From JBNLBS01 sp050303415 (GTDB lineage: Bacteria > Pseudomonadota > Gammaproteobacteria > Methylococcales > Methylomonadaceae): a stretch of DNA of 64,000 nucleotides. A program made the position numbers and the translations under genes. The stretch spans positions 1 through 64,000 of the forward strand of contig JBNLBS010000007.1 of the NCBI GenBank assembly GCA_050303415.1, read 5' to 3'. The notes under the pieces were generated by a model. The model was not told where the DNA came from and searched no databases. It saw only the letters and a list, made by a program, of their open reading frames with translations. Below, piece by piece: positions 42,988-51,821 of this stretch (positions are counted from its first letter, which is position 1; every line of letters starts with the position of its first letter).

Positions 42988-44154
42988 GTGAAGAAAGTAA
43001 AGCAATTATTCGCATGTCTGACCCTAATGGCCTTTGGTCTGGGAACAGCGCAAGCGGAATATGCCCTTAACTTAATGCAAGGGGTGACACAGGTCAGTAA
43101 TGACATATATGATCTTCATATGCTTATTCTGTGGATCTGTGTATTCATTGGCATTGGTGTATTTGGCACCATGTTTTATTCGATTTACTATCATCGTAAA
43201 TCCAGAGGGCATGAAGCTGCGCAATTTCATGAGAGCACTAAAGTTGAAATCCTTTGGACTATCATACCTACGCTGATTCTGATTGGTATGGCTGTTCCTG
43301 CAACAAAAACCATGATGGAACTTGATGATGTTCAGGAATCTGACATGTCAATTAAAGTCACCGGTTGGCAGTGGAAATGGGAATATGAGTATCTGGATAA
43401 TGATATTCATTTTTTTAGTAGTCTGGATGAAGCCAGTAATCAAGCTCGTCAAGTAGGTTCGAATATTGACCCACGTTCAGTACCAAACTATCTGCTTAAC
43501 GTAGATAAGCCGTTAGTAATTCCAACGAAAAAGAAAATACGTTTTCTATTTACTGCGGCTGATGTGATTCACTCCTGGTGGGTACCTGATTTAGGCTGGA
43601 AAAAAGATACCATTCCTGGTTTTATTAATGAAGCCTGGACTTATGTAGACAAACCAGGAACTTATCGTGGTCAGTGTACTGAATTGTGCGGTAAAGATCA
43701 TGGTTTTATGCCTATTGTTGTTATTGCTAAGGAACAGGCTGATTATGACAAGTGGGTTGCAGATCAAAAAGCACAGGCGGCAGCTGAAGCAAATGCAGCG
43801 GATAAAACCTGGTCTCAAGCCGATCTGGTTGAAAAAGGTCGTGGTATTTATGCGAATAACTGTGCCTCTTGTCATATGGCGGATGGTTCAGGCCTACAAG
43901 GTACTTTCCCGGCAATCAAAGGAAGTTCAATTGTTACAGGTGACATAAACGCACAAATTGACATTATGATGAATGGTAAAGGCATGATGCCAGCCTTCGG
44001 AACCATGTTAAGTGCTGTGGATTTTGCTGCTGTTGTTACTTATACACGTAATGATTTGGGTAATACAGTTGGTGATCTAGTCCAACCTTCAACAATTCAG
44101 TCTCTGCAATCGGCGTTGCCAGCAGCGGAAGATGATGAGGATGATGAAGATTAA
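42988..44154 (+). CDS. coxB: Cytochrome c oxidase subunit II with fused cytochrome c domain (caa3-type)
   Basis: 388 residues, GTG start behind GAGGAGG. Signal peptide, two membrane helices, then the CuA domain with GQCTELCGKDHGFM ligands and W-rich VTGWQWKWEYEY. C-terminal cytochrome c domain (about 275-375) with CASCH heme site and distal Met region GKGMMPAFG. Ends in an acidic tail (AAEDDEDDED). Receives electrons directly from cytochrome c. Confidence 0.97.
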   Translation: MKKVKQLFACLTLMAFGLGTAQAEYALNLMQGVTQVSNDIYDLHMLILWICVFIGIGVFGTMFYSIYYHRKSRGHEAAQFHESTKVEILWTIIPTLILIGMAVPATKTMMELDDVQESDMSIKVTGWQWKWEYEYLDNDIHFFSSLDEASNQARQVGSNIDPRSVPNYLLNVDKPLVIPTKKKIRFLFTAADVIHSWWVPDLGWKKDTIPGFINEAWTYVDKPGTYRGQCTELCGKDHGFMPIVVIAKEQADYDKWVADQKAQAAAEANAADKTWSQADLVEKGRGIYANNCASCHMADGSGLQGTFPAIKGSSIVTGDINAQIDIMMNGKGMMPAFGTMLSAVDFAAVVTYTRNDLGNTVGDLVQPSTIQSLQSALPAAEDDEDDED

Positions 44155-44212
44155 GCCGTGGGCTTTCTTCTGGATTTAATCTTTGATTTAAATATTTAAA
44201 GAGGTAAAAAAT

Positions 44213-45826
44213 ATGTCTGCGGTAGTAGCTGAACATGATGATCATCATGATCATGGGCCGGATAAAGGTCTGTTAAGGTGGGTGATCACCACTAACCATA
44301 AAGATATTGGTACTTTATATTTATTATTTGCACTTGCCATGTTTTTTGTTGGCGGGGCAATGGCGATGGTTATTCGTGCGGAATTGTTTGAACCGGGTAT
44401 GCAATTTGTAGAGCCACAGTTCTTTAACTCAATGACCACGATGCATGCCTTAGTAATGGTATTTGGTGCGGTCATGCCGGCTTTTGTCGGTTTGGCTAAC
44501 TGGATGATTCCAATGATGATTGGTGCACCAGATATGGCATTGCCAAGAATGAACAATATGAGCTTCTGGATGCTGGTTGCCGGTGTTCTGTTATTAGCCA
44601 GCACTTTGTTCATGGAAGGTGGGGCGCCTGCTTCCGGTTGGACTTTGTATCCGCCATTAGTATTGCAAACAGGCAACGCTTTACCTTTTGCTATCTTCTC
44701 AGTTCATTTATTGGGTATTTCATCAATTATGGGGGCGATCAATATTATTGCCACCATTTTTAATATGCGTGCGCCAGCGATGACATTAATGAAAATGCCA
44801 TTGTTTGTATGGACATGGTTGATTACCGCATTTTTATTGATTGCAATTATGCCGGTTTTTGCCGGTGCGGTAACCATGCTGTTAACAGATCGCTTCTTTG
44901 ATACCAGCTTCTTTGACGCTGCTGGTGGTGGTGATCCTGTTTTATATCAACATATTTTCTGGTTCTTCGGACATCCTGAAGTATATGTAATGATTCTGCC
45001 GACTTTTGGTGTCGCATCAACTATCATTCCGGTTTTTGCCCGTAAGCCATTATTTGGTTACAGCTCAATGGTTTATGCTACTGCAGCCATTGCATTCCTG
45101 TCGTTTATCGTATGGGCTCACCATATGTTTACAGTAGGTATGCCTATATCCGGTGAGCTTTATTTTATGTATGCCACCATGCTGATTGCTATTCCTACCG
45201 GCGTTAAAGTCTTTAACTGGACTGCTACGATGTGGAAAGGTGCGATGACCTTTGAAACGCCTATGTTGTTTTCAATTGCTTTCGTTGTCCTGTTTACTAT
45301 GGGGGGTTTTACCGGTTTGATGATGGCGGTTGCGCCCTCTGATTTTCAGTATCACGATACTTATTTCATTGTTGCACATTTTCATTACACACTGGTTCCA
45401 GCTTCAGTTTTTATTTTGATGGCAGCGGGCTATTTCTGGTTACCAAAATGGACTGGTCATATGTATGATGAAAGAATTGGGCGTCTGCATTTCTGGTTGT
45501 CAGTCATCTCAGTGAATATCCTGTTTTTCCCACAACACTTTTTGGGGTTAGCGGGAATGCCACGAAGAATACCTGATTATGCTGTGCAGTTTGCAGATTG
45601 GAATATGATTTCCAGTATCGGTGGTTTTATGTTCGGTATCAGTCAGTTATTGTTCCTGTACATTGTAATTAATACCATTAAGGGCGGTACGGGTGAAAAA
45701 GTAACAGATGAAGTTTGGGAAGATGCGAGTAAGCATGGCTTGGAATGGAGATTACCTTCTCCTGTGCCATATCATACTTTTTCAACACCACCAGAAGAAG
45801 TTCCATCTGAACATTATCCGTCTTAA
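44213..45826 (+). CDS. coxA: Cytochrome c oxidase subunit I (aa3-type)
   Basis: 537 residues, 12 helices. Heme and CuB ligands: HALVMVFG, WFFGHPEVYVM (with the cross-linked His-Glu-Pro-Glu-Val-Tyr), HHMFTVGM, YFIVAHFHYTLVPASVFI. Conserved proton-channel features are present. The N-terminus carries a His/Asp-rich stretch (EHDDHHDHG) common in proteobacterial CoxA. SD GAGG, 58 bases after coxB. Confidence 0.98.
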   Translation: MSAVVAEHDDHHDHGPDKGLLRWVITTNHKDIGTLYLLFALAMFFVGGAMAMVIRAELFEPGMQFVEPQFFNSMTTMHALVMVFGAVMPAFVGLANWMIPMMIGAPDMALPRMNNMSFWMLVAGVLLLASTLFMEGGAPASGWTLYPPLVLQTGNALPFAIFSVHLLGISSIMGAINIIATIFNMRAPAMTLMKMPLFVWTWLITAFLLIAIMPVFAGAVTMLLTDRFFDTSFFDAAGGGDPVLYQHIFWFFGHPEVYVMILPTFGVASTIIPVFARKPLFGYSSMVYATAAIAFLSFIVWAHHMFTVGMPISGELYFMYATMLIAIPTGVKVFNWTATMWKGAMTFETPMLFSIAFVVLFTMGGFTGLMMAVAPSDFQYHDTYFIVAHFHYTLVPASVFILMAAGYFWLPKWTGHMYDERIGRLHFWLSVISVNILFFPQHFLGLAGMPRRIPDYAVQFADWNMISSIGGFMFGISQLLFLYIVINTIKGGTGEKVTDEVWEDASKHGLEWRLPSPVPYHTFSTPPEEVPSEHYPS

Positions 45827-45867
45827 GCGTGTATATATCAGGCTTATAAGATAGTAGGTTAGTAAGG

Positions 45868-45891
45868 TGCTTTGCCCGAAAGGGCAAAGTA
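45868..45891 (+). other. GNRA-capped stem-loop between coxA and the small cox gene
   Basis: CTTTGCCC/GGGCAAAG (45870-45877 with 45882-45889) closed by a GAAA tetraloop, extended by G-T and T-A pairs. No U-tail follows. Probably an mRNA-processing or partial attenuation hairpin that favours coxA over the following genes. Confidence 0.6.
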
Positions 45892-45902
45892 TCTATAAAT
45901 AT

Positions 45903-46001
45903 ATGACAACTAAAACAAAAAATATTTTGACAGCATTGGTACTTGTTGCAATTGCAGTAACTATATATGTGTTTGCAGTGATGAGGGCAATGTCTCAATG
46001 A
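45903..46001 (+). CDS. Small cytochrome oxidase assembly peptide
   Basis: 32 residues: start MTTKTKNILTALVLVAIA, then VTIYVFAVMRAMSQ. A single membrane helix of about 20 residues with a basic N-terminus. Tiny genes like this lie between coxA and ctaG in many proteobacteria and are described as a small cytochrome oxidase assembly protein. Its stop overlaps the ctaG ATG (ATGA), which strongly supports translation. Confidence 0.75.
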   Translation: MTTKTKNILTALVLVAIAVTIYVFAVMRAMSQ

Positions 46002-46543
46002 CAGACAATATCAGGCAAAAGAATATTAAGTTAGTTCGTAATTTGCTTTTTATTGTCGTTGGTATGTTTGGCTTTGGCTATGCCTTAGTACCCATTTATG
46101 ATGTCTTTTGTGATATTACCGGTATTAATGGCAAGGTTGGATCATCGGCTGCACAGGATGTTAAGTATGAAGTGGATAAAAATCGACAGGTAACTATCGA
46201 ATTTATAACTTCACTTAATGAGCAAGCACCCATGATTTTTAAGGTTGAAAGCAAAAAGTTGAAGATTCATCCGGGGAAGTATTATACCGTTAACTTTTAT
46301 GCGGAAAACCTTACAGACCACGATATGGTTGCTCAGGCAATACCCAGTATCACTCCAGGGCTGGCGGCAGAATATTTAAAGAAAACAGAGTGCTTTTGTT
46401 TTTCAGAGCAGGTTTTTAAAGCGCACGAGGGGAAAACAATGCCGGTGCGTTTTGTAGTCGACCCTGCATTGCCTGAGAGATATAAAACAATCACACTCGC
46501 ATATACTTTTTTTGATAATACTGAAACTTCAGTGAAAAAATAA
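45998..46543 (+). CDS. ctaG: Cytochrome oxidase copper assembly protein CtaG (Cox11)
   Basis: 181 residues. One N-terminal helix and a periplasmic copper-binding domain; delivers CuB to subunit I. YALVPIYDVFCDITGINGK and the copper motif TECFCFSEQ with CxC, then VRFVVDPALP and LAYTFFD. Overlaps the small upstream gene by four bases. Confidence 0.97.
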   Translation: MTDNIRQKNIKLVRNLLFIVVGMFGFGYALVPIYDVFCDITGINGKVGSSAAQDVKYEVDKNRQVTIEFITSLNEQAPMIFKVESKKLKIHPGKYYTVNFYAENLTDHDMVAQAIPSITPGLAAEYLKKTECFCFSEQVFKAHEGKTMPVRFVVDPALPERYKTITLAYTFFDNTETSVKK

Positions 46544-46555
46544 TAGGGGAAGGTT

Positions 46556-47425
46556 ATGTCTACAAATGACGCTTATTACATTCCGCATAAAGCAACTTGG
46601 CCAGTGATTGGTACCGCCGGTTTGTTTATTATGCTGGCTGGATTTGCAAATTATTTAAACGGGTCAACGATTGGTTCAACAATGATGTTGCTGGGTTTGG
46701 CAATTTTCATCGTCATGCTGGCCGGATGGTTCACCTTGCAAGCCACTGAAAGTGAAACGGGAATGTATAACCACGGTGTTGGAATCTCCTACCGTATGGG
46801 GATGATGTGGTTTATTTTTTCTGAAGTAATGTTCTTTGCCGTATTTTTTGGTTCCCTTTGGTATACCCGAAATTTATCCGTGCCTTGGTTAGGCGGTTTT
46901 GGTGATGGTCCAGGCCGAGCAACACATGAAATGCTATGGCCGGCTTTTGAAGCTATGTGGCCAACCAATGGTCCATCTAAAGTGGGTGGTGATTTTGAAG
47001 AAATGGGTGCTTTCGGTCTGCCATTTATCAATACATTGATTCTTCTGTCCAGTGGTGTAACCGTTACCTGGGCACATCATGGATTGTTAGCTAAAAATCG
47101 TGATCAGTTGATCAAAGGTTTGATTGCAACAGTAGCTTTAGGTTTTCTTTTTGTTGCTTTTCAAGCTATTGAGTATCATGAAGCTTATACAGAAATGGGC
47201 TTGACTTTGGGTTCAGGTATTTATGGGTCTACTTTCTTTATGCTAACCGGTTTTCACGGTCTTCATGTATGTATCGGTGCCATTATTTTGTCTGTAGTAT
47301 TATTTAGAAGCTGGAAAGGGCATTTTAAACCGGAAAACCATTTTGCCTTTGAGGCAGCTGCTTGGTATTGGCATTTTGTTGACGTGGTATGGTTAGGTTT
47401 GTTTATTTTTGTATATTTGTTCTGA
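46556..47425 (+). CDS. coxC: Cytochrome c oxidase subunit III
   Basis: 289 residues, seven helices. GMMWFIFSEVMFFAVFFGSL, VTWAHHGL, AFQAIEYHEA, GFHGLHVCIGAI and AAAWYWHFVDVVWLGLFIFV are diagnostic. Terminator directly after. Confidence 0.98.
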   Translation: MSTNDAYYIPHKATWPVIGTAGLFIMLAGFANYLNGSTIGSTMMLLGLAIFIVMLAGWFTLQATESETGMYNHGVGISYRMGMMWFIFSEVMFFAVFFGSLWYTRNLSVPWLGGFGDGPGRATHEMLWPAFEAMWPTNGPSKVGGDFEEMGAFGLPFINTLILLSSGVTVTWAHHGLLAKNRDQLIKGLIATVALGFLFVAFQAIEYHEAYTEMGLTLGSGIYGSTFFMLTGFHGLHVCIGAIILSVVLFRSWKGHFKPENHFAFEAAAWYWHFVDVVWLGLFIFVYLF

Positions 47426-47442
47426 TATAAACAAGCAGTATT

Positions 47443-47477
47443 AAAAAAAGCGCTACCGATGGTAGCGCTTTTTTTTT
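47443..47477 (+). terminator. Strong intrinsic terminator after coxC
   Basis: AAAAAAAGCGCTACC pairs with GGTAGCGCTTTTTTT (47443-47457 with 47461-47475), loop GAT, long T-run. Also functional for the leftward gene ending at 47494. Confidence 0.95.
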
Positions 47478-47493
47478 GTCAGCCAAAAACTAA

Positions 47494-47739
47494 TCAGTTA
47501 TTTGTCTTTTGCAATGTTTGTTTATGTATCACAGTGCTTAAGCCACTTGGCTTTACCAAACCGGTTGCGAAAGCAATAAATACTAAAATAAACAGGATTA
47601 GGGAAAGAGAGATTCTATAAGTCAGGGCTTTTGCAGTCTTTTCTGATTCATCTTTATGTTTTACCAAATGGAATAAAGCAGAACCCAGGCTGATAAGAAT
47701 CAGTAAAAAACTGATTAAAACGACGATTTTTAAGATCAT
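47494..47739 (-). CDS. Twin-helix membrane protein (DUF2909 family)
   Basis: 81 residues, two helices: ILKIVVLISFLLILISLGSA and LSLILFILVFIAFATGL. The intervening ALFHLVKHKDESEKTAKALT, then YRIS fits DUF2909, genes commonly found beside coxC/SURF1. Probably an accessory of oxidase assembly; function not established. Confidence 0.82.
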   Translation of the reverse strand: MILKIVVLISFLLILISLGSALFHLVKHKDESEKTAKALTYRISLSLILFILVFIAFATGLVKPSGLSTVIHKQTLQKTNN

Positions 47740-47840
47740 ATTGTTTAATAGAAGATAAAGGCAATTTTATATTCTCGGATATTTGGCGGAATTTTCCAAT
47801 AGTAATTAGTAAATAAACTCAGTATAAAATCATTATCGAA

Positions 47841-48587
47841 ATGAGAAAAAACGTAAAAATTGGCAAAATATCGATCAGGCTGGCTTTTTGGCCCATAGTT
47901 CTATATCTTTGTCTGTTGACTTTGTTATTATCACTGGGGTTTTGGCAGTTAGATAGGGCCGAAGAAAAAAGACTGTTTTTACAGATGGAAGCGCAACGGC
48001 TAGATGGTAAAAGAATTATAGTTAACGCACAAATGGATACTGATTTGACTTTGCAGCGTTATAGAAAAGCAAACGCAACAGGGCATTATGATATAAAGCA
48101 TCAGTTTTTGCTGGATAATCAAATTTATCAGGGGAAAGCAGGTTTTTTAGTGTTAACACCGTTTATTTTAAGCGGCAGCGATAGGGGTATCTTGGTTAAT
48201 AGAGGCTGGTTACCGTTAAATAATGAACGCTCGAATTTGCCAAAAATAGATTTTGATTCTCGACATACAACAGTTTCAGGCAGAATAAATGCATTTCCTA
48301 GTGTTGGTATTAAGCTCGAGGGGGCGGATATACCGAGTGAAAACTGGCCGTCAGTTGTACAGTTTGCAGTGCCGGCTAAATTAGCTGAAAAGCTGGGGTA
48401 TGCATTATTGCCATTTCAATTAGAGCTTGATCCCGGTGAAGCAAACGGCTATACCCGGGATTGGCAAGCCAGACAAATCATGCCGGTAGAAAAGCATATA
48501 GCCTATGCCATGCAATGGTTTGGTTTGGCGATAACATTAACCGTTTTATTAATTTGGATAAGTTGTAAAAAAGATAAGCATGATTAA
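47841..48587 (+). CDS. SURF1 family oxidase assembly protein
   Basis: 248 residues. Helix at each end (VLYLCLLTLLLSLGFWQLDR; YAMQWFGLAITLTVLLIWIS) with a periplasmic domain between: GFWQLDRAEEKR, FLLDNQIYQGKAGFLVLTPF, ILVNRGWLP. Helps heme a insertion. The next gene starts 8 bases inside its end. Confidence 0.94.
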   Translation: MRKNVKIGKISIRLAFWPIVLYLCLLTLLLSLGFWQLDRAEEKRLFLQMEAQRLDGKRIIVNAQMDTDLTLQRYRKANATGHYDIKHQFLLDNQIYQGKAGFLVLTPFILSGSDRGILVNRGWLPLNNERSNLPKIDFDSRHTTVSGRINAFPSVGIKLEGADIPSENWPSVVQFAVPAKLAEKLGYALLPFQLELDPGEANGYTRDWQARQIMPVEKHIAYAMQWFGLAITLTVLLIWISCKKDKHD

Positions 48588-49176
48588 TCAACACAAAAGA
48601 AATCAACAGCTGATTATAATAATTTTTGCGATGAGCATTGTGCCGTTTTTAATTGCCTGGTTTTTACTAAAAAACCCCGATATTTTAAGTGGTCGAACCA
48701 ATCATGGCCAATTAATAGCCCCGGTTATTACTACTGAACGTGAAGAGCTGCAAGGCTTTGATCAGTTTTCGCAAGATAATTTAGGTCAACTGCCCGGGCA
48801 CTGGGTGTTGTTGCATGTGATGGTTGATAAAGAATGTAACAAAGTCTGTCAGGAAGCGATCTTTAAAAGCCGGCAACTGCGTTTAATGATGAGTAAGGAT
48901 TTAACCCGCTTAAGAAGAGCGGTAATCATGATGCAACAGGTAAACCCGGAACAAATGCAGCAATGGTGGCACGATGATGCCAGATTATTAAAATTAATCC
49001 CCAGCACCAGTATGCGGGCTAAACTGTCACAGATTAGAGCAGGAGAATTACCGGAGGGCTGGCTGTTATTAATGGATCCGATGGGTAACCTGATGATGCA
49101 GTATGAACCGGATTTTGATCCTTATAAAGTAAAAAGCGATCTTAAAAACCTTTTAAAAATTTCACAGATTGGATAG
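48580..49176 (+). CDS. SCO/thioredoxin-like oxidase assembly protein
   Basis: 198 residues. N-terminal helix (IIIIFAMSIVPFLIAWFLL), then a thioredoxin-like domain containing CNKVC, the CxxxC spacing of SCO copper chaperones, in VMVDKECNKVCQEAIF. Typical of genes between SURF1 and ctaA in proteobacteria. The distal SCO histidine is not obvious. ATG 48580 overlaps SURF1. Confidence 0.8.
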   Translation: MINQHKRNQQLIIIIFAMSIVPFLIAWFLLKNPDILSGRTNHGQLIAPVITTEREELQGFDQFSQDNLGQLPGHWVLLHVMVDKECNKVCQEAIFKSRQLRLMMSKDLTRLRRAVIMMQQVNPEQMQQWWHDDARLLKLIPSTSMRAKLSQIRAGELPEGWLLLMDPMGNLMMQYEPDFDPYKVKSDLKNLLKISQIG

Positions 49177-49184
49177 TAGTCGAA

Positions 49185-51158
49185 ATGTTTAGAAAAATAA
49201 CATTCCTTGGTGTGGTTTTGGCATTGGCGGCAATTTGCCTCAGTTCCTATGTACGAATGACGGGAGCTAATTTAGCTTGTCCGGATTGGCCAGCTTGCTA
49301 TGGACAATTTGCCGTTATTGATGCTGAAGAATTTACAGCTGAAGCTAAAAAGTCATTTGGACAACATCCATTTAGTCTGACAAAAATAGGAAAAGAATTA
49401 AGCTATCGTTATTTATTAGCGGGTTTGACCTTTTTGCTTTTATTGATGAATGTATTTGCCTGGTGGCAAAAACCGTACCGTTTGGCTGCAGTATCAATGT
49501 CTGTTGCAACTGCAGTCGCTCTGGCTTTACAGTTAAGTCTGACCGGATGGGTTATTTCAACCCATGCCATGCCTATTGTGGTAAGTGCTCAGGCTTTATT
49601 GGCTGTAATGGTGCTGGGTTTACTATATGGTTTATATTTACGAACCACTCCTGGGCTGCAAAGTAAAACCCCCAGCTGTTTGTTAACGGGAATGGGTGGT
49701 TTTGCAAGTTTAGTTTTTTTCATTCAGTTGGTATCCGGCTTTTGGGTGAGTAGTAACTTTGCCGTGCTTGCCTGTAATGGCTTTCCTCAGTGTAATGGTC
49801 AATGGTGGCCAAATGCAGATTATCAAGCAGCGATCAATTGGTTTCATGGCTTGTATACAGGATACACCGGCTTGTTATCCTATCAAGGGCAGGTTGCAGC
49901 GCATTGGCTGCATCGTATCTTTAGTGTGCTGACCTTTTTCAGTTTATCGGGCTTGATGCTTGTCGCAACTTCCAGCAGTCAGCCAAAGCCGGTAAGGCGG
50001 GCCGGTTTGTTTATGAGCCTGCTGTTATTTGCAGTGATTATTGTCGCGATTTTTAACGTCAAATATGGTGTCAATATTGGTTTAACTATTGCCCATAGTG
50101 GGATTTCCGGGTTGTTGATGCTTTCTTTAATCGCTATTGGCTTCTACAGTCGGTATGGGGTTGCAGGGGATGAACTCAGCATTGTTATTGAAGCCGAGCG
50201 GGCTGTTGAACCGGGTTATATAGAGCCAGAGCCTGAATCGCTATATTTACGATTAAAATCTCAATTACACCGTACCCGCTCAGGCATGGGGGGGGTACTG
50301 TCTACACTTGCTCTGGGGCAGAATCAGATAAATGATGAATTACTGGAGGAAATTGAAACAAATTTATTAATGGCCGATATCGGTGTTGATGCTACAGCAG
50401 AAATTATTAAGCGATTAACCGAGAGTGTGCAGCGTCATGAGCTAAACGATGGGGAAGCTTTAAAAACAGTGTTAAAGCAAGAGTTATTGGCAATGTTGCA
50501 ACCCTGTAGTAAGCCGTTGAAGATTCCGGAAATGGATGGTCCATTTGTTATTTTGGTAGTCGGGATTAACGGTGCGGGTAAAACAACGTCAATTGGTAAA
50601 CTGGCCAAACGATTGCAATCCCAAGGGCATAGCGTGATGTTGGCGGCTGGCGATACCTTTAGAGCCGCCGCTGTTGAACAGCTTCAAACCTGGGGTGAAC
50701 GCAATAACATTCATGTTGTGGCCCAGCATACCGGAGCAGATTCGGCATCGGTTATTTTTGATGGTGTGCAGTCGGCACAGGCTAAAGGTGTTGATGTGTT
50801 AATTGCAGACACAGCCGGGCGTTTGCATACTAAGTCGAATTTGATGGACGAGTTGAAGAAAGTAAAGCGAATAATGGCTAAACTCGATGAAACTGCTCCG
50901 CATGAAGTATTACTGGTGTTGGATGCCGGCACAGGACAAAATGCCCTGTCTCAGGCTAAACAATTTAATGAAACGGTTGAGTTGACGGGGTTGGCATTAA
51001 CTAAACTCGATGGAACTGCAAAGGGTGGTGTTATTTTTGCTTTGGCCAAGCAAATGGGGTTACCTATTCGTTTTATTGGTATAGGGGAAGGTATTGATGA
51101 TCTACAGGATTTTGATGCCGAAAGCTTTGTTGATGCGTTGTTTGTAACAGACGAGTAG
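49185..51158 (+). CDS. ftsY: Heme A synthase-like (COX15/CtaA) domain fused to SRP receptor FtsY
   Basis: One uninterrupted frame of 657 codons. Residues 1-325: eight hydrophobic helices of the CtaA/COX15 fold, with the paired loop cysteines (ACPDWPACYG, C32/C38; ACNGFPQCNG, C197/C203) and C-terminal-half histidines H240/H243 and H304. Residues 326-352: acidic linker. Residues 353-657: complete FtsY NG domain with YLRLKSQLHRTRS, GINGAGKTT (460-468), DTAGR (542-546), TKLDG (606-610). No ATG, GTG or TTG lies in frame in the linker before Met368, which is already inside the N domain, so FtsY cannot be made whole on its own. The CtaA domain would act as its membrane anchor. Eight bases after the SCO-like gene, three before ftsE. 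Confidence 0.93.
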   Translation: MFRKITFLGVVLALAAICLSSYVRMTGANLACPDWPACYGQFAVIDAEEFTAEAKKSFGQHPFSLTKIGKELSYRYLLAGLTFLLLLMNVFAWWQKPYRLAAVSMSVATAVALALQLSLTGWVISTHAMPIVVSAQALLAVMVLGLLYGLYLRTTPGLQSKTPSCLLTGMGGFASLVFFIQLVSGFWVSSNFAVLACNGFPQCNGQWWPNADYQAAINWFHGLYTGYTGLLSYQGQVAAHWLHRIFSVLTFFSLSGLMLVATSSSQPKPVRRAGLFMSLLLFAVIIVAIFNVKYGVNIGLTIAHSGISGLLMLSLIAIGFYSRYGVAGDELSIVIEAERAVEPGYIEPEPESLYLRLKSQLHRTRSGMGGVLSTLALGQNQINDELLEEIETNLLMADIGVDATAEIIKRLTESVQRHELNDGEALKTVLKQELLAMLQPCSKPLKIPEMDGPFVILVVGINGAGKTTSIGKLAKRLQSQGHSVMLAAGDTFRAAAVEQLQTWGERNNIHVVAQHTGADSASVIFDGVQSAQAKGVDVLIADTAGRLHTKSNLMDELKKVKRIMAKLDETAPHEVLLVLDAGTGQNALSQAKQFNETVELTGLALTKLDGTAKGGVIFALAKQMGLPIRFIGIGEGIDDLQDFDAESFVDALFVTDE

Positions 51159-51161
51159 GCT

Positions 51162-51818
51162 ATGTTGAAATTTGATCAAGTCAGCAAACGATATCCAGAT
51201 GCAGGAGATGCTTTGCTTGGTGTTGATTTTCATTTGGCTCATGGCGAAATGGCTTTTTTAACCGGTCATTCAGGGGCAGGGAAAAGTACATTGCTTAAAC
51301 TTATTGCATTAATTGAACGCAGCAGTCGTGGTAATGTGATTTTGGATGGGCAGAATTTGAACAGAATATCCGATCGGCAAATCCCGTATTTGAGGCGAAA
51401 ATTGGGGCTTATTTTTCAGGATTTTAAATTGTTACAGGATAGAACAGTATTTGATAATGTTGCCTTGCCTTTGGTCATTGCTGGTTACGGACACTCGGAA
51501 ATCGGTCGCCGGGTCAGGGCTGCGCTGGATAAAGTTGGTCTTAGAGGAAAAGAAAAAAAATATCCGCAAGCGCTATCGGGAGGTGAGCAGCAAAGGGTGG
51601 GGATCGCTCGTGCAGTAGTCAATAAGCCGCCAATGATTTTAGCGGATGAGCCGACCGGTAATCTTGATCCTGAACTTTCAGCAGAAATTATGCATTTATT
51701 CGAGCAGTTCCAACAGGTTGGGGTAACGATTTTAATTGCAACGCATGATATTGATCTGGTTTCGACCATGGGACGAAGAGTGTTAAAGCTAGATCATGGG
51801 CAATTGATTGAGAGTTAG
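51162..51818 (+). CDS. ftsE: Cell division ATPase FtsE
   Basis: 218 residues. MLKFDQVSKRYPDAGDALLG; Walker A GHSGAGKST; Q-loop GLIFQDFKLLQDRTVFDNVA; signature LSGGEQQRVGIARA; Walker B ILADEPTGNLD; His in IATHD. With FtsX it activates septal peptidoglycan hydrolases. Three bases after the fusion gene. Confidence 0.97.
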   Translation: MLKFDQVSKRYPDAGDALLGVDFHLAHGEMAFLTGHSGAGKSTLLKLIALIERSSRGNVILDGQNLNRISDRQIPYLRRKLGLIFQDFKLLQDRTVFDNVALPLVIAGYGHSEIGRRVRAALDKVGLRGKEKKYPQALSGGEQQRVGIARAVVNKPPMILADEPTGNLDPELSAEIMHLFEQFQQVGVTILIATHDIDLVSTMGRRVLKLDHGQLIES

Positions 51819-51821
51819 GCA

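Noticed and set aside
42791..42991. Short open frame of 66 codons ahead of coxB
   Set aside because: It has no ATG start at its beginning, unremarkable composition and overlaps the coxB SD and start; it more likely reflects chance in a leader.
44251..44676. Antisense open frame over coxA
   Set aside because: Explained by the codon bias of coxA; no start signal or recognisable product.
50140..50290. Sequencing frameshift as the cause of the CtaA-FtsY fusion
   Set aside because: FtsY has no usable start in its own frame within the linker, so splitting the frame would not restore a normal gene. Both halves and the acidic linker read well without a break.
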